DNA of 10,604 nucleotides from Anaerolineae bacterium (GCA_025454715.1 JALONY010000148.1:1-10604); one strand, 5' to 3'. Shown: positions 1-6,619, counted from the stretch's first letter. The notes: generated from the letters alone by a model not told the origin. Numbers and translations: made by a program.

Positions 1-477
1 CTTCAGGAGCGTTTCGACGTGATTGCGGTGGATGCGTACAAGCCGCCGTATATCCCGTGGCACATGACGACGGTCGAGTTTTTTGGCGAGGTGCGCGCCA
101 AGCTGAGCGATGAGGGGGTATTGGCCATCAACGTCGGGCGGACGCCGACCGACCGGCGCTTGGTCGATGCGCTGACCAACGTCTTGCTGGAGGTGTTCCC
201 GACGGTGCACGCCATCGACGTGCCGCGCTCATTCAACACGATTTTGTATGCGACGGTGCAGCCGACCACACCGCAGGGCTTGGACGAGGCGCTGATGACG
301 CTCGACCCGAACGCACAGCCGTTGTTGTACGACGTGGTGAGCGCGACGCAGGCGTCACTCGTCCCTGCGGTGGCGTCGGAGGTGATGTTTACCGATGACC
401 GCGCCCCGCTGGAGACGTTGGTGGATTCGTTGGTGTTGAACTTCTTGTTCACGGGGGAATTGGAGTCCATCCGATGA
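1..477 (+). CDS. Spermidine synthase-like (aminopropyltransferase-fold) protein, C-terminal part
   Basis: The frame is open from the first base of the window, so the gene begins upstream; about 158 residues are present. The visible stretch RFDVIAVDAYKPPYIPWHMT followed by VEFF matches the C-terminal half of spermidine-synthase-fold proteins, in which DAY/DAF follows the nucleotide-binding core and TTxEFF leads into the next helix. INVGRTPTDRRLVDAL and the end FTDDRAPLETLVDSL are typical of the large MFS-fused or stand-alone spermidine synthase-like proteins of Chloroflexota. True polyamine synthesis cannot be claimed, because many relatives with this fold have unknown substrates and the catalytic N-terminal half is outside the window. 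The stop overlaps the next start as ATGA, which suggests translational coupling with the downstream membrane protein. The GTG at 19 is inside the conserved core and is not the real start. Confidence 0.8.
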   Translation, partial: LQERFDVIAVDAYKPPYIPWHMTTVEFFGEVRAKLSDEGVLAINVGRTPTDRRLVDALTNVLLEVFPTVHAIDVPRSFNTILYATVQPTTPQGLDEALMTLDPNAQPLLYDVVSATQASLVPAVASEVMFTDDRAPLETLVDSLVLNFLFTGELESIR

Positions 478-1151
478 GGGTGAAGCTTGGGCTGGGTTGG
501 CTGGTGACGGTGTGTGTGCCGGTGGTGTTGGTGTTGCTGGCGGTGCGGGTTGTGATGTCGCCGTGGTTTTTGCAATTCGAATATACGCGCCCCGGGTTCC
601 CTGTCGATTTGTACGGGTTTACGACCGAAGACCGGCTGCGGTATGGGCCGGTGGCGATTGAGTACATGTTGACGGATGCCGATATCTCTTTGTTGCGCGA
701 CCTCGACTTTGGGGCGACCGGCGCGGCCTATACCGAGCGTGAGCTTCAGCACATGATTGACGTGAAGAACGTCACACAAGCGGCGTTTTTGGTGCTGCGG
801 GTGGCGCTGGGGGTGTTGGCGGTGTGTGCGGTGGTGCTGCGGCGCGACGGGTGGATTTTGCGCGAGGGGCTCAAGCGCGGGGCACTGCTGACGTTGATGG
901 CGATCGTGGCGGTGGTGGTCTCGGCGGTGGTGGCGTGGGATTTCTTCTTTACGCTGTTTCATGAGCTGTTCTTCGCGGACGGGACGTGGGTGTTTTTGTA
1001 CAGCGATACGCTGATTCGGCTGTACCCCGAACAGTTTTGGTTCGACGCGGCGCTGACGGTGGGGACGCTGACGGTGGTGGGCGCTCTTGTACTTTTTGCC
1101 GGTATGCGCTGGATAGGTGGCCGTGTTGCGCGGCGCGGTGGGGCGGTATAA
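474..1151 (+). CDS. DUF1461 / TIGR01906 family integral membrane protein
   Basis: The 225-residue product has four predicted membrane segments: about residues 5-27, 98-121, 134-156 and 190-211. The first loop is long and presumably extracytoplasmic. Family hallmarks are visible: ERELQHMIDVKNV in the loop before the second helix, and FHELFFADGTWVF followed by SDTLIRLYPEQFWFDA before the last helix. This matches the TIGR01906/DUF1461 membrane family, whose function is not established. The start is supported by GGAG at 462-465, eight bases upstream, and by the ATGA overlap with the preceding spermidine-synthase-like gene. Its TAA stop lies inside a TATAAT hexamer that probably serves the next gene. 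Length is normal for the family and no motif appears missing. Confidence 0.85.
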   Translation: MRVKLGLGWLVTVCVPVVLVLLAVRVVMSPWFLQFEYTRPGFPVDLYGFTTEDRLRYGPVAIEYMLTDADISLLRDLDFGATGAAYTERELQHMIDVKNVTQAAFLVLRVALGVLAVCAVVLRRDGWILREGLKRGALLTLMAIVAVVVSAVVAWDFFFTLFHELFFADGTWVFLYSDTLIRLYPEQFWFDAALTVGTLTVVGALVLFAGMRWIGGRVARRGGAV

Positions 1152-1152
1152 T
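1126..1152 (+). promoter_or_regulatory. Candidate promoter for a leaderless yvcK transcript
   Basis: A perfect TATAAT lies at 1147-1152, overlapping the TAA stop of the DUF1461 gene. A weak TTGCGC lies at 1126-1131 with a 15-base spacer. A start site seven to nine bases beyond the -10 element falls almost exactly on the yvcK ATG at 1161. No Shine-Dalgarno sequence lies at a usable distance from that ATG, which fits a leaderless message. The -35 match is poor, so this rests mainly on the -10 element and its position. Confidence 0.4.
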
Positions 1153-1160
1153 CTGGCGTT

Positions 1161-2387
1161 ATGGAAACGTTGAGCCGCACTTTCACGGGATTGTTTCGGC
1201 GCATGGACTTTCGTCCGTGGCTGATGTTGGTCGTTTTGGGCGGCGTGACGCTGGGATATGCCTTGGCGCGGAGCGACATCGCGGGGGAGCAAAACACTTC
1301 GTTTACGTTTGGGCTGGTCGGGCTGGGGTTGGTGGTCTTGGGCGCGTTGGGCGTCGGGCGTGCCAGCTTCGGCAGTGCTGGGCGCGGGATGGGCTTGGTT
1401 GACCTGATGCGCGAGGCGCGCTTATCGGGCGGGGTGAAGGTGGTGGCGATTGGCGGCGGGACGGGCTTACCGTCCGCGTTGCGCGCCCTGAAGCAACAGA
1501 CCTCGAACATCACGGCGGTGGTGACGGTGGCGGACGACGGCGGGAGCTCTGGCCGCTTGCGGCGCGATATGAAGGTGTTGCCGCCGGGCGACTTGCGGAA
1601 CAACATCGCGGCGTTGGCCGACGACGAGAGCTTGATGACCAAGCTGATGCAATACCGGTTCGACAGTGGCGAATTGTCGGGGCACGCCTTCGGGAATTTG
1701 TTCATCTCGGCGTTGTCGGGGGTGGCCGGTGGCCTGACCGAGGCGTTGGGCGAAATCGAACGGGTCTTGAATGTGCGCGGGCGGGTGTTGCCTGCGACGT
1801 TGGACGACGTGACGTTGGTGGCCGAGATGCGGGTGAATGGGCGACACTTGCGAGTCGAGGGCGAGTCGAAAATTCCTGAAGTTGGCGGTACTATAGAGCA
1901 TGTGACGTTGGTGCCCGAGCCTGCGGCGCACCCGGAGAGCGTGCGGGCGATTATGGACGCGCAACTGGTGGTGATTGGCCCCGGGAGCTTGTACACCAGC
2001 ATCTTGCCGTCGATGATGGTGGGGGGGATTGCCGACGCACTGCGGGCGACGAAAGCCTACAAGATTTACATCTGCAACGTGGCGACGCAACCCGGGGAGA
2101 CCGAAGGATATAGCGCGGCAGACCACGTGTTGGCGTTGGAGCAGCATATCGGACGGGGGGTGTTTCAGGCGGTCTTGGTCAACACGCACTATCCCGAAAA
2201 GAACGCGGGGCCGAACACGCGCTATGTGGCGCCGCCGCCCGCGCATCATGAAATTTATCAACGCTATGAGGTGCGCGAGGCCGACCTGACCGACGACGCA
2301 CGCCCGTGGCGGCATGACGGCGAAAAATTGGCAAAGGCGATAAAAGAGCTTTTGGTTGTTCACAGGATTGGCGGCGGCCTCGTTTAA
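1161..2387 (+). CDS. yvcK: YvcK-family carbon-metabolism factor (gluconeogenesis factor, CofD-like fold) with N-terminal membrane anchor
   Basis: The product has 408 residues. Two hydrophobic segments, at about 20-36 and 50-66, precede the YvcK/CofD-like domain that begins near residue 93. The domain shows the nucleotide-binding loop VVAIGGGTGLPSALRAL (94-110), VTVADDGGSSGRLR (121-134), PPGDLRNNIAAL (141-152), HAFGNLFISAL (175-185), IGPGSLYTSILPS (272-284) and CNVATQPGETEGY (305-317). YvcK proteins bind UDP-sugars and influence gluconeogenic growth, cell shape and peptidoglycan synthesis in Bacillus and relatives; that is family knowledge, not shown here. The Bacillus protein lacks the two N-terminal helices, so membrane tethering is an inference from this sequence. 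The gene lies 75 bases before gap, which supports a role tied to central carbon metabolism. A TATAAT just upstream and the absence of a ribosome site suggest leaderless translation. Confidence 0.9.
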   Translation: METLSRTFTGLFRRMDFRPWLMLVVLGGVTLGYALARSDIAGEQNTSFTFGLVGLGLVVLGALGVGRASFGSAGRGMGLVDLMREARLSGGVKVVAIGGGTGLPSALRALKQQTSNITAVVTVADDGGSSGRLRRDMKVLPPGDLRNNIAALADDESLMTKLMQYRFDSGELSGHAFGNLFISALSGVAGGLTEALGEIERVLNVRGRVLPATLDDVTLVAEMRVNGRHLRVEGESKIPEVGGTIEHVTLVPEPAAHPESVRAIMDAQLVVIGPGSLYTSILPSMMVGGIADALRATKAYKIYICNVATQPGETEGYSAADHVLALEQHIGRGVFQAVLVNTHYPEKNAGPNTRYVAPPPAHHEIYQRYEVREADLTDDARPWRHDGEKLAKAIKELLVVHRIGGGLV

Positions 2388-2388
2388 G
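2359..2388 (+). promoter_or_regulatory. Weak candidate promoter for gap
   Basis: TTCACA at 2359-2364 (one mismatch to TTGACA) and TTTAAG at 2383-2388 (two mismatches to TATAAT) are separated by 18 bases. The -10 element overlaps the yvcK stop codon. The placement would give a leader of roughly 65-70 bases before gap. The match is only moderate and gap could simply be co-transcribed with yvcK. Confidence 0.25.
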
Positions 2389-2421
2389 CGGGGTCGTGCC
2401 GATACGCGGCGGTGAGGCCGC
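2374..2421. repeat. 8-bp inverted repeat around the yvcK stop / gap leader
   Basis: GCGGCCTC at 2374-2381 and GAGGCCGC at 2414-2421 are exact reverse complements with a 32-base loop. Up to three G-U pairs could extend the stem inward. No T-run follows, so it is not an intrinsic terminator. It may be an RNA structure between yvcK and gap, or chance in high-GC DNA. Confidence 0.3.
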
Positions 2422-2462
2422 GCAAAGTTTGTCGAGCTACACGTAAAAGGAGCAAATCGACA

Positions 2463-3470
2463 ATGGCGATTCGCGTAGGGATTAACGGTTTTGGCCGTAT
2501 TGGTCGTCAAGTGCTGAAGGCACTGCGCCAATACTACCCGCAAGCGATTGACGTGGTGGCGTTCAACGACCTCGGCGACCTGAACACGATGGCGCACCTG
2601 TTCCGCTACGACTCGAACTATGGCCGTTATGGCGGCACGGTCGAGGTGGTGGACGGGAACTTGGTGGTCGATGGCGACGTGATTAAGGCGCTGAAGGAGC
2701 GCGACCCGGGCAATTTGCCGTGGGGCGACCTCGGCGTGGACATCGTGATTGAGTCGACCGGCATCTTCACCGACCGCTCTGCGGCGGCCAAGCACCTGCA
2801 AGCCGGTGCCAAGAAGGTCATCATCAGCGCGCCAGCCAAGGACGAGGACATCACCTTGTGCTTGGGCGTGAACCAAGAGAAGTACGATCCGGCGGCGCAC
2901 CACATCGTCAGCAACGCGAGCTGCACGACCAACTGCCTCGCTCCGGCGGCTAAGGTGGTGCACGATACGTTCGGCATCCAACAAGCGTTCATGACCACCA
3001 TCCACAGCTACACCAACGACCAGCAAATCCTCGATTTGCCGCACAAGGACTTGCGTCGCGCCCGCGCCGCGGCCTTGAACATCATCCCGACCTCGACCGG
3101 TGCGGCCAAGGCCGTCTCGTTGGTGGTTCCGGCGCTGAAGGGCAAGTTCGACGGCATCGCGGTGCGCGTGCCGACCCCGACCGTGTCGCTGGTGGACTTC
3201 GTGGCGACGGTGGAGCGCCCTGCGACCAAGGACGCCTTGATTGCGGCGTTGGAAGCGGCGGCGGCGGGCCCGATGGCCGGTATCCTCGGCGTGACGCATG
3301 AGCCGCTGGTCAGCATGGACTTCAAGGGCGACCCGCGTAGCTCGATCGTGGACGCGCCGATGTCGGACGCTCGCGGCAACCTCGTGAAGGTCGTGACGTG
3401 GTACGACAACGAGTGGGGTTATTCGGTGCGTTGCGCCGAGCTGACCAAGTTCATGGGCGACCAGCTCTAA
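2463..3470 (+). CDS. gap: Type I glyceraldehyde-3-phosphate dehydrogenase, NAD-dependent
   Basis: The 335-residue enzyme oxidises and phosphorylates glyceraldehyde-3-phosphate to 1,3-bisphosphoglycerate in glycolysis, and runs in reverse in gluconeogenesis. Visible features are the Rossmann loop [10 protein letters not shown] (6-15), the active-site signature [12 protein letters not shown] (150-161) with catalytic Cys154, and the partner His181 in [13 protein letters not shown] preference is inferred from FNDLGD (Asp36) and the Leu-Pro pair in [12 protein letters not shown]. The C-terminal [11 protein letters not shown] is complete. The start at 2463 is chosen because the conserved N-terminus [12 protein letters not shown] begins there and AAGGAG at 2447-2452 lies ten bases upstream; the longer upstream extension has no homology. 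Codons end in C more often than in neighbouring membrane-protein genes, as expected for a highly expressed enzyme. It lies between yvcK and a strong terminator. Confidence 0.97.
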   Translation: MAIRVGINGFGRIGRQVLKALRQYYPQAIDVVAFNDLGDLNTMAHLFRYDSNYGRYGGTVEVVDGNLVVDGDVIKALKERDPGNLPWGDLGVDIVIESTGIFTDRSAAAKHLQAGAKKVIISAPAKDEDITLCLGVNQEKYDPAAHHIVSNASCTTNCLAPAAKVVHDTFGIQQAFMTTIHSYTNDQQILDLPHKDLRRARAAALNIIPTSTGAAKAVSLVVPALKGKFDGIAVRVPTPTVSLVDFVATVERPATKDALIAALEAAAAGPMAGILGVTHEPLVSMDFKGDPRSSIVDAPMSDARGNLVKVVTWYDNEWGYSVRCAELTKFMGDQL

Positions 3471-3497
3471 ACTAGACGCTGAGCGCTGCGTGATGTG

Positions 3498-3570
3498 GGG
3501 TGATGCGCGATGCGCGGCGGCAGGGGCGAACCTGCGCCCTGTGCGTCGGGCATCACCCTTTTTGTTTTGC
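3498..3570 (+). terminator. Long-stem intrinsic terminator or attenuator between gap and pgk
   Basis: The outer stem GGGTGATGC (3498-3506) pairs perfectly with GCATCACCC (3550-3558). Inside it, 3509-3515 pairs with 3541-3547 using two G-U pairs, and GCAGG (3520-3524) pairs with CCTGC (3531-3535) around a six-base loop. A T-rich run, TTTTTGTTTT at 3559-3568, follows at once. This has the layout of a Rho-independent terminator, and it lies 27 bases after the gap stop and upstream of pgk. It may fully separate gap from pgk or let part of the transcription through. Only a very weak promoter candidate (TTTGTT at 3561-3566, GATACG at 3584-3589) is visible before pgk. Confidence 0.8.
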
Positions 3571-3601
3571 CTTTCTCGAAACCGATACGGGAGCTTCCCT
3601 A

Positions 3602-4741
3602 ATGAACAAAATGACCGTGCGTGATGCACAGTTTGCCGGTAAGCGCGTGCTGGTGCGCGTCGATTTCAACGTGCCGCTGGAAAAGGGCGTGGTGACGGAC
3701 GATACCCGCGTGCGCGCCGCCGTGCCGACCTTGCAATACATCCTCGAGCAGAAGCCGAAGGCGGTGCTGTTGCTGAGCCACCTCGGGCGCCCGAAGGACG
3801 GCCCCGACCCGAAATACTCGATGGCGCCGGTTGCGCCGGTGCTGGCCGAGCATTTGGGCGTGCCGGTGGCGTTCGCCGAGGATTGCATCGGCGAGAAGGT
3901 GGCGGCGGCCTTGGCTGAACTGCCCGAGGGCGGCGTGTTGCTGCTGGAAAACACCCGTTTCTATAAGGGTGAGGAGAAGAACGACCCCGCTTTGGCCGAA
4001 GAGATGGCCAAATTCGGCGATGTGTTCGTCAATGACGCCTTTGGTCCGGCGGTCAGCGGGTTGCTGATGGAGCGCGAAATCGACTATTTGGCGACGGCCA
4101 TCGAGAACCCACAACGCCCGTTCGTGGCGATTTTGGGCGGGGCGAAGGTCAGCGACAAAATCGCGGTCATCGACGCCTTGCTGGACAAGTGCGATAAGCT
4201 GATTATCGGCGGCGGCATGGCCAACACCTTCTTCCTCGCGCAGGGGCGGGCGTTGGGCGGCTCGTTGGTCGAGGCCACGGCGGTCGAGACGGCGCAAGCT
4301 TTGTTGGCGCGCAGTGACGGCAAGCTGGTGCTGCCGGTCGATGCGATCATCGGGGATAAGTTCGCCGATGACGCCCAACAACAGGTGGTAGACATCGAGG
4401 CGGGCGTGCCGGACGGCTGGGCGATTTACGACATTGGCCCGAAGACCCGTGAGTTGTTCGCGGCGACGTTGGCCGATGCCAAGACGGTGGTTTGGAACGG
4501 GCCGATGGGCGTGTTCGAGATGCCGTCGTTCGCGGGTGGCACGTTCTCGGTGGCGCAGGTGCTGGCCGACATCACCGTCACGGGCGCCGTGACGATCATC
4601 GGCGGCGGCGATAGCGCGGCGGCTGCCGAGCAAAGCGGCTTGGCCGACAAGCTGACGCACATCTCGACCGGTGGCGGCGCCAGCCTCGAGATGCTGGAGG
4701 GCAAGGAATTGCCCGGCGTCACCGCGATTCGTGACCGGTAA
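3602..4741 (+). CDS. pgk: Phosphoglycerate kinase with internal ~16-residue deletion
   Basis: PGK transfers the acyl phosphate of 1,3-bisphosphoglycerate to ADP. Motifs seen are KRVLVRVDFNVPL (14-26), SHLGRPKDGP (59-68), LLLENTRFYKGEEKND (113-128), VAILGGAKVSDKI (175-187), IIGGGMANTF (201-210), WNGPMGVFE (298-306), and GGGDSAAA with STGGGASLE near the end. The start at 3602 has GGGAG at 3589-3593, eight bases upstream, and matches the family N-terminus. The protein has 379 residues, against about 394 in close bacterial relatives. The shortfall is at residue 148/149: NDAFG runs straight into PAVSGLLMERE, omitting the usual stretch of about 16 residues with the AHRAHAS motif, whose Arg is part of the 3-phosphoglycerate-binding basic patch. 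The reading frame is preserved. Whether the product is active is doubtful, and an assembly or consensus error is possible. The stop is adjacent to the tpiA ribosome site. Confidence 0.93.
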   Translation: MNKMTVRDAQFAGKRVLVRVDFNVPLEKGVVTDDTRVRAAVPTLQYILEQKPKAVLLLSHLGRPKDGPDPKYSMAPVAPVLAEHLGVPVAFAEDCIGEKVAAALAELPEGGVLLLENTRFYKGEEKNDPALAEEMAKFGDVFVNDAFGPAVSGLLMEREIDYLATAIENPQRPFVAILGGAKVSDKIAVIDALLDKCDKLIIGGGMANTFFLAQGRALGGSLVEATAVETAQALLARSDGKLVLPVDAIIGDKFADDAQQQVVDIEAGVPDGWAIYDIGPKTRELFAATLADAKTVVWNGPMGVFEMPSFAGGTFSVAQVLADITVTGAVTIIGGGDSAAAAEQSGLADKLTHISTGGGASLEMLEGKELPGVTAIRDR

Positions 4742-4751
4742 GGGGGCGATG

Positions 4752-5519
4752 ATGAGCCGTACTCCCATTTTGGCGGGCAATTGGAAGATGCATTACACGG
4801 TCGCCGAGTCGGTGGCGTTCGTGAAGGAGCTTGAACCGGCCATCGCAGGGTACGACGCGGTCGAGCGGGTGGTCTGCCCGACGTTCGTGGCGTTGGCCAG
4901 CGTGGCCGAGGCGTTGCGCGGCTCGGCGGTGAAGGTGGGCGCGCAAGACGTGCACTGGGAGGCCAAAGGCGCGTATACCTCGGAAATTGCGGCGGGGATG
5001 CTGGTCGGGCTGGCGGACTACGCCATCATCGGCCACAGCGAATGCCGCAAGTACTTGGGCGATACCGACGAGCGGGTAAACCTGAAAATCAAGGCGGCGT
5101 TGGGCGCTGGCCTGAAGCCGATTTTCGCCGTGGGCGAGACCAAAGACGAGTACGAGGCCAAGCATACCGCTGACGTGGTGACCCGTCAGGTCACGGTCGG
5201 GCTGGGTGGCGTGAGCGCCGAGCAGATGGCCAGCCTCGTGATTGCGTATGAGCCGGTGTGGGCGATTGGGACGGGCTTGAACGCCGACTCGCAGTATGCC
5301 AACACGACGATTGGGCTGATTCGGCAGACCGTGCGCGGGCTGTATGGGGATGGGGTGGCCGATGCGCTCCGCATCCAGTATGGCGGCAGTGTGAAGCCGG
5401 ACAACATGGCCGAATATATGGCGCAGCCGGAAATCGACGGGGCGTTGGTGGGTGGGGCGTCGCTGAAGGTGCCCGACTTCCTCGCGTTGGTCGCGGCTGC
5501 CGCGCAGGTGAAAGGCTAG
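4752..5519 (+). CDS. tpiA: Triose-phosphate isomerase
   Basis: The 255-residue product interconverts dihydroxyacetone phosphate and glyceraldehyde-3-phosphate in the cytoplasm. The catalytic residues are all visible: Asn10 and Lys12 in AGNWKMH, His95 in IIGHSECRKYLGDTDE, and Glu167 in AYEPVWAIGTG, which also starts the flexible phosphate-gripping loop. The phosphate-binding YGGSVKPDN (210-218) and DGALVGGASL (229-238) complete the barrel. Length is normal. Two adjacent ATG codons occur at 4749 and 4752. The second is preferred because AGGGGG at 4741-4746 is then five bases away, against two for the first, and the family start reads MSRTPILAGNWK. The ribosome site overlaps the pgk stop, so pgk and tpiA are very probably co-transcribed and coupled. 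Confidence 0.96.
   Translation: MSRTPILAGNWKMHYTVAESVAFVKELEPAIAGYDAVERVVCPTFVALASVAEALRGSAVKVGAQDVHWEAKGAYTSEIAAGMLVGLADYAIIGHSECRKYLGDTDERVNLKIKAALGAGLKPIFAVGETKDEYEAKHTADVVTRQVTVGLGGVSAEQMASLVIAYEPVWAIGTGLNADSQYANTTIGLIRQTVRGLYGDGVADALRIQYGGSVKPDNMAEYMAQPEIDGALVGGASLKVPDFLALVAAAAQVKG
5511..5515 (+). promoter_or_regulatory. Ribosome binding site supporting a CTG start
   Basis: AAAGG at 5511-5515, within the last tpiA codons, lies nine bases before the CTG at 5525. The later in-frame TTG (5573) and ATG (5582) have no purine-rich site upstream, and the region between CTG and ATG already encodes hydrophobic membrane sequence. This is the only sequence-based support for the CTG start. Confidence 0.4.
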
Positions 5520-5524
5520 ACGTT

Positions 5525-6619
5525 CTGGACATCCTCTCCCCGGCAATTGCGGCATTCATCGGCTTTTGGCTGTTGCGCCAGATGGAACGCTGGCTGCATC
5601 AGCACCTGTTTAAGCTAGGGTGGCTGCTGACGAAAGACTTTCGGACGACGACGGTCTTGTTCTATACGCTGTTTTTGCCGGGGATTATCTTGCATGAGGT
5701 CGCGTTGTTCTTCGCGGCCTCGTTCTTGAACGTGCGCGCCGAGCGGGCGTTGCGCTTCCCCCAAGTCCAAGAAATCGCCGACCTCAAGCTGAACTTCATC
5801 CGCTTATCGACCAAGGCGGCGCGCTGGAAGCTGGCGCTGATTGAGCTGGCACCCCCTGCGGTTGGCGTGTTGGTGATTTCGGTGATTGCCAATGGGGTGC
5901 TGGGCATCTCGGAGGCGCTGACGGTGATGCGCTCGGGCGATTTGCGCGATGTCGGGGCGGGGTTGGGGTTGTTGACGGCCAAGCCCGATTTTTGGTTGTG
6001 GACTTATTTGATTTTTGCGGTCGCCAACACCATGACGCCGCGCTTTACGTCACAGCGGGCGTTGCGCCCATTTTTCTTGGCGGTGGCCGTGATTGGCCTC
6101 GCATTGTGGTTGTTTGGGTTTTTCGATGAGGTGTTCGCGCCGATTGCCGCGCCCGTTTCGCAGTTCGTCAATGTGTTGGCGGCGGTGTTTTGGGTGGTGG
6201 TGGCCTTAAACGGCGTGTCGATTTTCGTGCTGGGGCTGATTGAGCAGACGATTGAGCGGGCGACCGGCAACAGTGCCGAGTTCGTGCGTGGGAAGCTGGT
6301 GGCCAAGTCGCGGGCGGACATCTTGGCCGAGCGGCAGGCCGAGCGCGAGCGGCTGAACCGCCAAAAAGAGGCGCTCAAGCAACGGACGGCGGGCGCGCTG
6401 GACGGGGTGCCGTCGGTCTATCGGTTGGCGTTCCCAATCCCCGGGGCACCTGAGGGGCGAAGTGCTGCCCGTTCCGAGGTGCCGCCACCCCCGCCGCCAC
6501 GCTCTGCAGCGGCTGAGCCAGTGGTGAACTTGCCCCCAGCGCGCTCGGTCGGGGGCGATAAACCGGCTCAGGACGATGATTCGACCGAGGGTGCCGAGGC
6601 GGTGGGTGACGCGGGCTGA
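5525..6619 (+). CDS. Multi-pass membrane protein, M50-like metalloprotease relative with degenerate HExxH
   Basis: No firm family name can be given. With a CTG start at 5525 the product has 364 residues; from the ATG at 5582 it would have 345. About six hydrophobic segments are seen: near residues 5-18, 43-66, 104-125, 158-171, 180-203 and 215-240. The second contains LPGIILHEVALFF (51-63). It resembles the LPGxxLHELSHW segment that I associate with membrane zinc-peptidase-like proteins, but the second His of HExxH is Leu here, so metal-dependent proteolysis is unlikely. Later ALIELAPPAVG and FAVANTMTPR also recall that group. This relationship is pattern memory, not a search result. After the last helix come a charged coiled-coil-like stretch (about 261-287), then a Pro-rich and acidic disordered tail. 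The gene starts five bases after tpiA and probably shares its message. Its 3' end overlaps the convergent transferase gene by 52 bases. Confidence 0.75.
   Translation: MDILSPAIAAFIGFWLLRQMERWLHQHLFKLGWLLTKDFRTTTVLFYTLFLPGIILHEVALFFAASFLNVRAERALRFPQVQEIADLKLNFIRLSTKAARWKLALIELAPPAVGVLVISVIANGVLGISEALTVMRSGDLRDVGAGLGLLTAKPDFWLWTYLIFAVANTMTPRFTSQRALRPFFLAVAVIGLALWLFGFFDEVFAPIAAPVSQFVNVLAAVFWVVVALNGVSIFVLGLIEQTIERATGNSAEFVRGKLVAKSRADILAERQAERERLNRQKEALKQRTAGALDGVPSVYRLAFPIPGAPEGRSAARSEVPPPPPPRSAAAEPVVNLPPARSVGGDKPAQDDDSTEGAEAVGDAG

Noticed and set aside
3..1292. 429-codon minus-strand open frame at the left end
   Set aside because: It runs opposite the spermidine-synthase-like and DUF1461 genes, changes composition midway and shows no motif.
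2374..2421. Terminator between yvcK and gap
   Set aside because: The 8-bp inverted repeat has a 32-base loop and no following T-run, so it does not look like an intrinsic terminator.
2412..2462. N-terminal extension of GAPDH
   Set aside because: The extra residues are basic and unrelated to the family, and the AAGGAG ribosome site lies inside this stretch, fixing the start at 2463.
3500..3601. N-terminal extension of PGK
   Set aside because: It would translate through the terminator hairpin; GGGAG and the family start both point to 3602.
1467..3629. 720-codon minus-strand open frame across yvcK and gap
   Set aside because: It is an antisense shadow of two well-identified genes; composition is His/Arg/Gln/Val-rich with no recognisable domain, as expected opposite high-GC coding DNA.
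3599..4780. 393-codon minus-strand open frame opposite pgk
   Set aside because: Antisense shadow of pgk; rich in His, Arg and Gln with no family signature.
5258..5524. Upstream extension of the post-tpiA membrane protein starting inside tpiA
   Set aside because: It overlaps the conserved tpiA 3' end by about 260 bases and its composition (Gly, Arg, Cys, Trp-rich) is that of an out-of-frame reading.
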